A stretch of 64,000 nt of DNA from Streptomyces sp. SJL17-4 (GTDB lineage Bacteria; Actinomycetota; Actinomycetes; Streptomycetales; Streptomycetaceae). The stretch is from the NCBI RefSeq assembly GCF_036826855.1, contig NZ_CP104578.1:434001-498000 (forward strand). Direction: 5' to 3'. Below are positions 9,603 through 16,691 of the stretch, piece after piece; the first letter of the stretch is position 1; each line of letters starts with the position of its first letter. The notes beneath the pieces were generated by a model. The model saw nothing but the letters and a program-made list of their open reading frames with translations. It made no database searches and had not been told where the DNA came from. The position numbers and the translations under genes are program-made.

Positions 9603-10843
9603 GGCCCCCGACGGGGCCTCCGGTGCGCGTCGGGCTGTTCGGTCTGCTCGGCTCCGGCAACCTCGGCAACGACGGGTCGATGGAGGCCGTGCTCGCGTAC
9701 CTCCGCAGGGACCACCGGGAAGCGATCGTGGACGCGATGTGCGGCGGTCCCGAGGTCGTACGGCTTGGCAACCGGCTCCCGGCGACGCGGCTGCACTGGT
9801 ACCGCGGGGAGTACCGGACCGCGTCGCGGGCGGGCGCGATCGCGGGGAAGGCGCTCGGGAAAGTCGTCGACGCCGTCCGCACCGCCGCCTGGGTGCGCCG
9901 GCACGACGTGGTGATCGTGCCGGGCATGGGCGTGCTGGAGGCCACGCTGCCGCTGCGGCCGTGGGGCTTCCCTTACGCGCTGTTCCTGCTCTGCGCGTCC
10001 GGCCGGCTGTTCGGCACCCGGGTCGCGCTGGTCGGCGTCGGCGCCGGACCGATCGGCAACCGGGCGACCCGGGCCCTGGTCCGCCGGTCGGCGCGGCTCG
10101 CCACGTACCGGTCGTACCGGGACGAGCAGTCCCGCGACGCCCTGCGGGCGATGGGCGTGGACACCGTGCGCGACGAGGTCCACCCGGATCTCGCCTTCGC
10201 CCTGCCGACACCGCCGTCGAGCGCTCCCTCGGGGGCGCCGGGCCGGGTGTGCGTCGGCGTCATGGCCTTCCACGGCGGCGACGACGACCGCGACCGGGCC
10301 GAGGAGATCCACCGGCGCTACCTCGACGGGACGACCCGCTTCGTCCGCGCGCTGGTCGAGGCCGGCAGGCCGGTCCGGCTGCTCACCGGCGACGCGGTCG
10401 ACGGGGAGGTGGTCGCCGCGATCCTCGACGCGGTGGACTCCCCGTTGGTCACCGCCGCCGAGACGGTCTCGCTCGACGACGTGATGAGGGAGATGGCCGC
10501 TGCCGACGCGGTGGTGGCGACCCGGTACCACAACCTGGTCTGCGCGCTGAAGGTCGGCGTGCCGACGCTCGCGCTCAGCTACGCGGCGAAGAGCGACGCC
10601 CTCATGGACCGGATGGGCCTCGCCGCGTACTGCCACCCCGCTCGCGAGGTCGACACCGACCGGCTGCTCGACCAGTTCCGGGAGCTGGAGCGGCGAGCGT
10701 CGGAGCTGCGGCGGACCCTCGCCGAGCGGAACCTGACCGTCGCCCGGCAGCTCGATGAGCAGTTCACAGCCCTGACCGCGGCCGTGTTCCCGAAAACCGG
10801 CCATGCCCATGCCCATGCCCATGCCCTGCGGGAGACCCCATGA
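9599..10843 (+). CDS. Polysaccharide pyruvyltransferase-family protein
   Basis: A 414-residue protein of the CsaB/WcaK type. It opens with LFGLLGSGNLGNDGSMEAVLAYLRR, the family's glycine-rich start, and has VALVGVGAGPI in the middle and ADAVVATRYHNLVCALKVGVPTLALSYAAKS near the end. Members transfer pyruvate ketals or act as related sugar-modifying transferases. The start overlaps the GT2 stop (ATGA), and the end overlaps the epimerase gene. A 6-base slippage tract adds an alternating His-Ala tail. Confidence 0.82.
   Translation: MRPPTGPPVRVGLFGLLGSGNLGNDGSMEAVLAYLRRDHREAIVDAMCGGPEVVRLGNRLPATRLHWYRGEYRTASRAGAIAGKALGKVVDAVRTAAWVRRHDVVIVPGMGVLEATLPLRPWGFPYALFLLCASGRLFGTRVALVGVGAGPIGNRATRALVRRSARLATYRSYRDEQSRDALRAMGVDTVRDEVHPDLAFALPTPPSSAPSGAPGRVCVGVMAFHGGDDDRDRAEEIHRRYLDGTTRFVRALVEAGRPVRLLTGDAVDGEVVAAILDAVDSPLVTAAETVSLDDVMREMAAADAVVATRYHNLVCALKVGVPTLALSYAAKSDALMDRMGLAAYCHPAREVDTDRLLDQFRELERRASELRRTLAERNLTVARQLDEQFTALTAAVFPKTGHAHAHAHALRETP
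10802..10825 (+). repeat. catgcc hexanucleotide tract
   Basis: Four head-to-tail copies of catgcc near the 3' end of the pyruvyltransferase-like gene encode alternating His and Ala. The unit is a multiple of three, so copy changes would alter tail length without breaking the frame. Confidence 0.9.
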
Positions 10844-11391
10844 AAGCGATCGACGTCCCGGAGATCGACGGCGCGTATCTGTTCGTGCCGACGCCGTACG
10901 CCGACGAACGCGGCTTCTTCTGCCGCACGTTCGACGCCGACGTGGTCCGCTCGGTGGGCCTCGACCCGGACGCCTTCGTCCAGGACAGCGTGTCCCGCTC
11001 GGTCCGGGGCGTGCTGCGCGGCATGCACCTGCGCTCCGGCGCCGGCGAGGCCAAGCTGGTGCGGTGCTCGTACGGCAGGATCTTCGACGTCGTCGTGGAC
11101 CTTCGGCCGGACTCGCCGACCTACCGCAACCGGGCTTTCTTCGAGCTGTCCGGCGAGACGCAGACGACCCTCTACATCCCGGCGGGCTGCGCGCACGGCT
11201 TCCAGGCGCTGACCGAGACCGCCGACACCTCGTACCGGATCGACCGCCCGCACGACCCCGCCGAGGACGTGACGATCGCCTTCGACGACCCGGAACTCGC
11301 CATCCCCTGGCCGCTGCCGCCCGTGTCGATGTCCGCGCGGGACCGAGAGGCGCCGAGCCTCGCCGAGGCCCTGACGCACGAGGAGAGGTGA
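10840..11391 (+). CDS. dTDP-4-dehydrorhamnose 3,5-epimerase-like cupin (RmlC/RfbC family)
   Basis: A 183-residue cupin of RmlC length. Family marks are DERGFFCRTF, VRGVLRGMHLR with the probable catalytic His63, GRIFDVVVDLRPDSPTY, and YIPAGCAHGFQAL. It epimerises a 4-keto sugar nucleotide at C-3 and/or C-5. ATG 10840 overlaps the previous stop and has GGGAG 5 bases upstream. Whether it makes rhamnose or the branched sugar of this operon is unclear, since no RmlA/B/D set is visible here. Confidence 0.88.
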   Translation: MKAIDVPEIDGAYLFVPTPYADERGFFCRTFDADVVRSVGLDPDAFVQDSVSRSVRGVLRGMHLRSGAGEAKLVRCSYGRIFDVVVDLRPDSPTYRNRAFFELSGETQTTLYIPAGCAHGFQALTETADTSYRIDRPHDPAEDVTIAFDDPELAIPWPLPPVSMSARDREAPSLAEALTHEER

Positions 11392-11398
11392 AGTCGAC

Positions 11399-12724
11399 GT
11401 GGACACCGAAGAGTTCCTCCTGCCCCGGTCGCGACGGGCGAACGAACGGCTGCACGCCCTGATCCCCGGGGGCGCGCACACCTACGCCAAGGGCGACGAC
11501 CAGTACCCCGAGAACCTCGCCCCGGTCATCAGCCACGGCCATGGCGCCCATGTGTGGGACGTCGACGGCAACCGCTACATCGAGTACGGCTCCGGCCTGC
11601 GGTCGGTCAGCCTCGGCCACGCCCACCCGCGCGTGGTCGAAGCGGTGCGGCGGGAGATCGACCGGGGCAGCAACTTCGTCCGGCCGTCCATCGTGGAGGT
11701 CGAGGCCGCGGAACGCTTCCTGGCCACGGTGCCGACGGCCGAGATGGTCAAGTTCGCGAAGAACGGCTCCGACGTCACCACCGCCGCGGTACGCCTCGCC
11801 CGCGCCGTCACCGGCCGCCCGCGGGTGGCCGTCTGCGGTGACCATCCGTTCTTCTCCGTCGACGACTGGTTCATCGGCACCACGCCGATGTCCGCCGGCA
11901 TCCCGGCGGCCACCACCGAGCTCACCGTGGCGTTCCCCTACGGGGACCTGGCCGCCACGGAGGAACTGCTCACCCGGTACCGGGACGAGGTCGCCTGCCT
12001 GATCCTCGAACCGGCCGGGCACACCGAACCCCCGCCCGGATATCTGGCCGGCCTGCGCGAGCTGGCCGACCGGCACGGCTGCGTGCTGGTCTTCGACGAG
12101 ATGATCACCGGTCTGCGCTGGTCCGAGGCGGGCGCGCAGGGTCTGTACGGCGTCGTCCCCGACCTCTCCACGTTCGGCAAGGCGCTGGGCAACGGCTTCG
12201 CCGTCTCCGCGCTCGCCGGGCGCCGCGAACTGATGGAGTGGGGCGGACTGCGTCACTCCGGCGACCGGGTGTTCCTGCTGTCCACCACGCACGGCGCGGA
12301 GACGCACTCGCTGGCCGCGGCGACGGCGGTGCAGACCACCTACGTCGAGGAGGGCATCACCGCGCGCCTGCACGCCCTCGGCGAGCGGTTGGCCGCCGGT
12401 GTCCGAGAGGCAGCGGCCGGCATGGGCGTCGGCGAGCACCTCGTCGTCCGGGGCCGGGCCAGCAACCTGGTCTTCGCCACCCTCGACGAGCACCGGCGGC
12501 CGTCGCAGGAGTACCGCACCCTGTTCCTGCGCCGGCTCCTCACGGGCGGGGTGCTCGCCCCGTCGTTCGTGGTGAGCAGCGCGCTCGACGAGGCCGACAT
12601 CGACCGCACGGTCGACGTGGTGGCCCAGGCGTGTGCGGTGTACCGGAAGGCGCTGGACGCCGGCGATCCCACCCCGTGGCTGGCCGGGCGGGCGGTGAAG
12701 CCCGTCTTCCGGCGCTCGGTGTGA
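11399..12724 (+). CDS. Class III (GSA-type) PLP-dependent aminotransferase
   Basis: A 441-residue protein resembling glutamate-1-semialdehyde 2,1-aminomutase. VWDVDGNRYIEYGSGLRS is near the N terminus, ILEPAG and CVLVFDEMITGLRW bind PLP, and the Schiff-base lysine is K261 in TFGKALGNGF. It is unlikely to be the haem-pathway enzyme because it sits at the end of a surface-glycan operon. A role in making an amino sugar or amino-alkyl decoration is inferred. GTG 11399 follows AGGAGAGGTGA, which contains the preceding stop. It is the last gene of the plus-strand operon. Confidence 0.85.
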   Translation: MDTEEFLLPRSRRANERLHALIPGGAHTYAKGDDQYPENLAPVISHGHGAHVWDVDGNRYIEYGSGLRSVSLGHAHPRVVEAVRREIDRGSNFVRPSIVEVEAAERFLATVPTAEMVKFAKNGSDVTTAAVRLARAVTGRPRVAVCGDHPFFSVDDWFIGTTPMSAGIPAATTELTVAFPYGDLAATEELLTRYRDEVACLILEPAGHTEPPPGYLAGLRELADRHGCVLVFDEMITGLRWSEAGAQGLYGVVPDLSTFGKALGNGFAVSALAGRRELMEWGGLRHSGDRVFLLSTTHGAETHSLAAATAVQTTYVEEGITARLHALGERLAAGVREAAAGMGVGEHLVVRGRASNLVFATLDEHRRPSQEYRTLFLRRLLTGGVLAPSFVVSSALDEADIDRTVDVVAQACAVYRKALDAGDPTPWLAGRAVKPVFRRSV

Positions 12725-12745
12725 GGGGCCCGATGTGACGTGACG

Positions 12746-13420
12746 TCAGCGCCGCTGCCTGCGCGGGGAGTCGGCCACCCGATCGACCGCCCATGCGGTG
12801 GCCGGTATCACCGCGAGGGCGGTGAACCAGCCGCCGAGGGCGTCGGTCGGGTAGTGCGCGCCCAGGACGACCTGCGCCCAGCCCATGGCGGCGCCGGCGA
12901 TGAGCGCCGCGAGGAGCACGAGTGAGGTGCCGGCCGTCCTGCCGAGGTTGAACCGGCCGGTCGCGAGCAGCGCCACGACGAGGGCGAGTGCGGTGAGGAA
13001 GGCGGTGTGCCCGCTCGGGTACGAGAGGTTCTCGTCGCCGTGGATGGTGCGTCCCACCAGGTGCTTGAGCAGTCTCGTCGTCACCACGGCGAGGCCGGTC
13101 CCGGCGACGACGAGCACCGCGGCGCGAGGACGCCGAAGCAGCAGGCAGCCCGTGACGACGGCCACGACCAGCGCCGCCGCGCCCATGGGCTCGCCCAGGA
13201 AGTCCGTGGCCAGAGCGATGTGCCGCGCGCGCGGCCCCACTCCCTCGACCGCGGCCAGGAACCGCGCGTCCACGCCGCCGGGCCCGCCGGCGTCGGCGTA
13301 CCGGACCCCGAGCACGACGACCGCCAGGGCGGCGACGGCCGCCGGCAGCCCGAGCCATGAGCGCAGCGGCGGGGGCAGTACCGCGGGCGCGGACCGGTCC
13401 CCTTCGGCCAGGCGTTCCAC
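12746..13420 (-). CDS. PAP2-family phosphatase
   Basis: A 224-residue membrane phosphatase with six predicted helices and the three PAP2 motifs in order: KHLVGRTIHG (KxxxxxxR-type), SYPSGHTAF and GWAQVVLGAHYPTD. It probably dephosphorylates a lipid or polyprenyl pyrophosphate at the outer membrane face, which would suit recycling of a glycan carrier from the neighbouring operon. GTG 13420 is preferred because GAGGGG lies 9 bases upstream; the long upstream open frame is an artefact of GC-rich sequence. It converges on the aminotransferase gene 21 bases away. Confidence 0.85.
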   Translation of the reverse strand: MERLAEGDRSAPAVLPPPLRSWLGLPAAVAALAVVVLGVRYADAGGPGGVDARFLAAVEGVGPRARHIALATDFLGEPMGAAALVVAVVTGCLLLRRPRAAVLVVAGTGLAVVTTRLLKHLVGRTIHGDENLSYPSGHTAFLTALALVVALLATGRFNLGRTAGTSLVLLAALIAGAAMGWAQVVLGAHYPTDALGGWFTALAVIPATAWAVDRVADSPRRQRR

Positions 13421-13447
13421 TGAGAGAGCCCCCTCGTCGTGTCCGGG

Positions 13448-13499
13448 CGTCGTGGCCGAGCGTCGTGGCCGAGCGTCGTGGCCTGCCCTCGTGGCCGGA
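13448..13499. repeat. 13-bp tandem repeat in a divergent promoter region
   Basis: Four units of about 13 bases (cgtcgtggccgag, the last two diverged) lie between the PAP2 and SCO6745-like starts. Two units are identical. No known binding-site consensus fits. Confidence 0.8.
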
Positions 13500-13578
13500 C
13501 CACCCTCCAGCGAGCCTATCCCGGGGTGGGGCCGGTGGCCGGGCGCCCGAGAAGCCCCCGTGCGGGGCGTGCGCCCCG

Positions 13579-13584
13579 TAGCGT
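13579..13584 (+). promoter_or_regulatory. Leaderless -10 box (TAGCGT)
   Basis: TAGCGT matches TAnnnT and ends 7 bases before ATG 13592, the layout of actinobacterial leaderless transcripts. No ribosome site precedes the ATG. Confidence 0.55.
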
Positions 13585-13591
13585 GGCTGCC

Positions 13592-14455
13592 ATGACGGCC
13601 ATATCCCCGCGCGAGGCGCGGCGTTGCTACAACGCCCACCATCCCGTCCATGCGGCGTACTACTTCGTGTCCGAGCACGACGACGCCTACACGGAGCTCG
13701 GTCTGGAGGGCGGGCCCATGGCGTACCTGGCCGGGCGGGCCGCGCCCTTCGGGGCGGTCGGCTCCGGTGTGGTCACGGCGGCCTTCTACAACTTCCACCC
13801 GGATCTCGTGGCACGGCACCTTCCGCGGGCCTGGGAGGTCGCCTCCCCCGCCGCCGTCCTGGAGGCCAGGCTGCGGATCACGGACGCCTATCTCACCCGG
13901 TTGTTGGGGCGCGAGGCGCTCGGCTCCCCCGAGATGGCGGAGGCGGCCGGACTGGCGCTCCGGGCGGCCGAGGGCTGCCGGCGGCCGGGTCGGACGCTGT
14001 ACTCGGCCAACGCCGACCTGCCGGTGCCCGAGGCGCCGCATCTCGCGCTGTGGCATGCCGCGACCCTGCTGCGTGAACACCGCGGGGACGGTCACGTCAT
14101 CGCGCTGTCCCAGGCAGGTCTCGACGGGCTTGAGGCCCTCGTGTCCCACACCGCCACCGGGACGAACTGGCGGCCCGCCTATCTGCAGTCGGCGCGGGGC
14201 TGGTCGCCGGAGGAGTGGGCGGCGGCGCGGGAACGGCTGGTGGAACGCGGGATCCTCGACGCCGACGGCGAACTGACCGGCGAAGGGGCCGAGTTGCGCC
14301 GTGCCGTCGAGGCCGAGACCGACCGCCTCGATGTGGCCCCCTACGAGCAGCTGGGGGCGGAGGGCACCCGGCGGCTCACCGAGCTGGCGGGCGCCTTCTC
14401 CAAGGTGGTCCTCGGGGGCGGCGGGCTGCCGCTCAGGAACATCGGCAAGCGCTGA
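13592..14455 (+). CDS. SCO6745-family protein
   Basis: A 287-residue alpha-helical protein of a family common in Streptomyces (SCO6745/SalK-like). Signatures are RRCYNAHHPVHAAYYF at the N terminus, YLAGRAAPFGAV and AAFYNFHPDLVARHLP in the first third, and a C-terminal part resembling a winged helix with REHRGDGH and LTGEGAELRRAVE. Function is unknown. The start has no ribosome site but an appropriately placed -10 box, so it is probably leaderless. It converges with an FMN reductase gene across 20-bp repeats. Confidence 0.75.
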   Translation: MTAISPREARRCYNAHHPVHAAYYFVSEHDDAYTELGLEGGPMAYLAGRAAPFGAVGSGVVTAAFYNFHPDLVARHLPRAWEVASPAAVLEARLRITDAYLTRLLGREALGSPEMAEAAGLALRAAEGCRRPGRTLYSANADLPVPEAPHLALWHAATLLREHRGDGHVIALSQAGLDGLEALVSHTATGTNWRPAYLQSARGWSPEEWAAARERLVERGILDADGELTGEGAELRRAVEAETDRLDVAPYEQLGAEGTRRLTELAGAFSKVVLGGGGLPLRNIGKR

Positions 14456-14479
14456 AGGCGGTCCGAAGGGACTTCTTCC

Positions 14480-14551
14480 GCCCGGCCGGGCGCGGCGACG
14501 CCCGGCCGGGCGGGGCGACTTCCGGCCGGACGTTGCGACGCCCGGCCGGGC
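14480..14551. repeat. 20-bp tandem repeat with palindromic core, between convergent genes
   Basis: Units begin at 14480, 14500, 14520 and 14540, an exact 20-base period. Each contains the palindrome gcccggccgggc (the third is degenerate) followed by a cgac-type linker. The cores could form hairpins in transcripts from either side and might act as a bidirectional terminator. Confidence 0.85.
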
Positions 14552-14556
14552 ACCGG

Positions 14557-15099
14557 TCACTCCTCGGTGCCACGCTCCTTCGCCGCCCTGGCCATCGCCG
14601 CGAGCACGTCCCTCAGGGCGCTCAGGGTCTCCTCGTCGTGGACCCGGCCGTCCGCGACCTTGGCCGTCGCGAGCGGAATGGGGAGCGATTCCGGGAGGAT
14701 GTGCGCGCCCATGACCTCCAGGGTCTCCTTGACCCAGGCCTGCGCCCGGTCGCCGCCGGTCATCGACGGCGACGCGGTGACCACCGCGACGGGCTTGTCC
14801 ACCAGCTCTCCGCCGCCGACCACCCACTCGAGGCCGTTCTTCAGCACGCCCGAGGTGCCGTGCGCGTACTCCGGGCTGGAGATGAGCACCGCGTCGGCGG
14901 ACTCGAGGAGTGCACGGAAGGCCATGACCTCGGGCGGCGGGCCCTCGGTCTCCACGTCGTGGTTGAAGAACGGCAGCTCCCCGAGACCCTCGTAGACCGT
15001 CATCGACACCGGTGGCAGACAGAGTTCGGCGGCTGTGCGCACCACCGCGGTGTTGATCGACTTGGCCCTCAGGCTCCCGGATAAGGCGACGAATTTCAT
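14557..15099 (-). CDS. NADPH-dependent FMN reductase (last gene of hybrid cluster)
   Basis: A 180-residue flavodoxin-like reductase. VALSGSLRAKSINTAVVR is the FMN phosphate loop, and ISSPEYAHGTSGVLKNGLEWV is the second signature. It would supply reduced FMN. It is the last gene of the minus-strand biosynthetic run, 18 bases after the thioesterase stop. Residue 6 is encoded by TTA (15084-15082), a rare bldA-dependent codon. The luciferase-like monooxygenase domain of the NRPS needs reduced flavin, so a partner role is likely. It is not a close copy of the other reductase here. Confidence 0.87.
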   Translation of the reverse strand: MKFVALSGSLRAKSINTAVVRTAAELCLPPVSMTVYEGLGELPFFNHDVETEGPPPEVMAFRALLESADAVLISSPEYAHGTSGVLKNGLEWVVGGGELVDKPVAVVTASPSMTGGDRAQAWVKETLEVMGAHILPESLPIPLATAKVADGRVHDEETLSALRDVLAAMARAAKERGTEE

Positions 15100-15117
15100 C
15101 TGGTTCCTTTCCTGCTT

Positions 15118-15969
15118 TCAAGACGTCCCCAGCATCGCGCATGGATCGGGGGTTGTCCCCGCGTGTCCGGAAGCGCGACGTGCGGCGGCCACCGCCGCGG
15201 TGATGCGCCGGGCGACCGCCCGTCGCCGGCCCGCGAGATAGAAGTGGCCGCCGTCGAACATGTTCAGGCCCAGGAAGTGCTCCGTCCGGCCCGCCCAGGC
15301 GGCGAGGCGCTCCCGCCCGACCACGGGGTCGTCGTCACCTCCGAACGCGGAGACGGGGATGGGCAGTGGTTCGGTACGCGCCGCCGGCCGCCAGGTGTCG
15401 ACGAGGGCGAAGTCGTTGCGGAACCGGGGACCGAAGAGGCTCCACGCCGCTTCGTCGTCCAGCAGCGCGTCGGGGGTGCCGCCCACCGACCGGAGCCAGT
15501 CCCGCAGCTCGTCGTCGGTGAACAGGTGGCGCCCCTTCGGTGTCCCCCGGTCTCGGTCGGGCTGCGGCGCGCCGCAGGAGGACATGCCGAGCCAGAGCGG
15601 AAGCGGGCGTTCCTCGGCCTCCAGACGCCGGGTCAGTTCGTACGCGACGAGGGAACCCATGCTGTGCCCGAAGAAGGCGAAGGGGCGGTCCGTCCACGGC
15701 CGGAGCTCGGTGGCGAAGAAGGCGACCAGTTCGTCGCAGTCGTCGATGAAGGGGGTGTCGGCCAGCCGTCCCCGGCCGGGAGCGTCGAGCAGGCACACTT
15801 CCCAGTCGGCCGGGAGCTCGCGCTCCCAGCCCTGGTAGAGAAGATGCGATCCACCGGCGTGGTGGAAGAGGAACAGCCGCAGCGCTGCCCCCGGCACGGG
15901 CCGTGGGCAGGTCACGGCTCCGTGGGTCAGCGGGCGTCGGGGCGGCCGGGTGGCCAGGTGGGTCACCAC
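15118..15969 (-). CDS. Type II thioesterase
   Basis: A 283-residue alpha/beta hydrolase of the external thioesterase type. LFLFHHAGGSHLLYQGW marks the N terminus; the nucleophile is S103 in GHSMGS; the acid lies in FGGDDDPV and the His in GGHFYL. Such enzymes clear mis-acylated carrier proteins. Two GTG codons in a row (15969 and 15966) can start it, with GAGGA 5 or 8 bases upstream. It begins 8 bases after the preceding reductase stop. Final release is probably by the reductase domain, so this enzyme is more likely editorial. Confidence 0.88.
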   Translation of the reverse strand: MVTHLATRPPRRPLTHGAVTCPRPVPGAALRLFLFHHAGGSHLLYQGWERELPADWEVCLLDAPGRGRLADTPFIDDCDELVAFFATELRPWTDRPFAFFGHSMGSLVAYELTRRLEAEERPLPLWLGMSSCGAPQPDRDRGTPKGRHLFTDDELRDWLRSVGGTPDALLDDEAAWSLFGPRFRNDFALVDTWRPAARTEPLPIPVSAFGGDDDPVVGRERLAAWAGRTEHFLGLNMFDGGHFYLAGRRRAVARRITAAVAAARRASGHAGTTPDPCAMLGTS

Positions 15970-15977
15970 GGGCGTCC

Positions 15978-16649
15978 TCACTTCCCCGCCGACGACATGG
16001 CCTCGGTGCCGGCGGCGTCCCGCGCCGCCGGCAGGGACTCCGCCTCGGCGGCGTCCCGCGCCGCCGACGCGAGGACGTTCATCCGGGCGAAGTCCACCAC
16101 GTGCGTCGCCATGGTCTCCAGCTGGCGCTGCACATGAGGGTCGGTGCACGTGCCGTCCGGCCCGAACCCCGCCGTCGCGGTGTTCACCACGACGCCGAGG
16201 GGAGTGGGCCAGCCGCGCAGGGCATGGGTCACGTCGCGGAGCGCGGCCAGCGTGGACACGCCGCCCTGCCAGCCCTGGGCGACGGCGAGGGCGGCGACGG
16301 CCCGCCCGCTGAAGTACGGGCGGGCGTCGTCGCGCAGCTCCTCGACATGGTCGAGCGCGTTCTTCACGAGGCCCGAGATGCTCCCGTGGTAGGCCGGGCT
16401 CGCGAGCACGAGCCCGTCGGCGGCGGCTATCTCGGACACCAGTCGGAGCGCCCGCGCCGAGCGGAGCCCTTCCCGTGGGTCGTAGAGCGGCATCACCAGT
16501 TCGGTGCCGCCGATGCAGGTGACCTCGGCTCCTTGTCGCTCCGCTGCGGCCAGGACGGCGCGGAGTGCCCGTTCGGCTGTCGAGTCCGGCCGGGGCGAAC
16601 CCCCGATTCCGACCACCCTCACGGTGTGCTGCACAGGGATTCGCCCCAC
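15978..16649 (-). CDS. NADPH-dependent FMN reductase
   Basis: A 223-residue flavodoxin-fold reductase with VVGIGGSPRPDSTAERALRA as the flavin loop, LASPAYHGSISGLVKNALDHV in the middle and an Ala-rich tail. GTG 16649 is preferred because AGGAG lies 7 bases upstream; ATG 16673, eight codons earlier, has no ribosome site. It is the second flavin reductase of the cluster and could feed the embedded monooxygenase or support another redox step. Its length and the GSISGLVKNALD loop resemble NADPH-dependent FMN reductases that partner two-component monooxygenases. Confidence 0.85.
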   Translation of the reverse strand: MGRIPVQHTVRVVGIGGSPRPDSTAERALRAVLAAAERQGAEVTCIGGTELVMPLYDPREGLRSARALRLVSEIAAADGLVLASPAYHGSISGLVKNALDHVEELRDDARPYFSGRAVAALAVAQGWQGGVSTLAALRDVTHALRGWPTPLGVVVNTATAGFGPDGTCTDPHVQRQLETMATHVVDFARMNVLASAARDAAEAESLPAARDAAGTEAMSSAGK

Positions 16650-16691
16650 TTTCTGTCTCCTGAATTCGGGCATGTGCCGGGAACGCCCCGG

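Noticed and set aside
11399..12724. Haem-pathway glutamate-1-semialdehyde aminomutase (hemL)
   Set aside because: Context is entirely surface glycan, and many GSA-type aminotransferases have other roles; the name was not assigned.
13421..15142. Long minus-strand extension of the PAP2 gene
   Set aside because: The frame stays open through an FMN reductase and a SCO6745-like gene that are clearly real in other frames; a GTG with ribosome site at 13420 explains the start.
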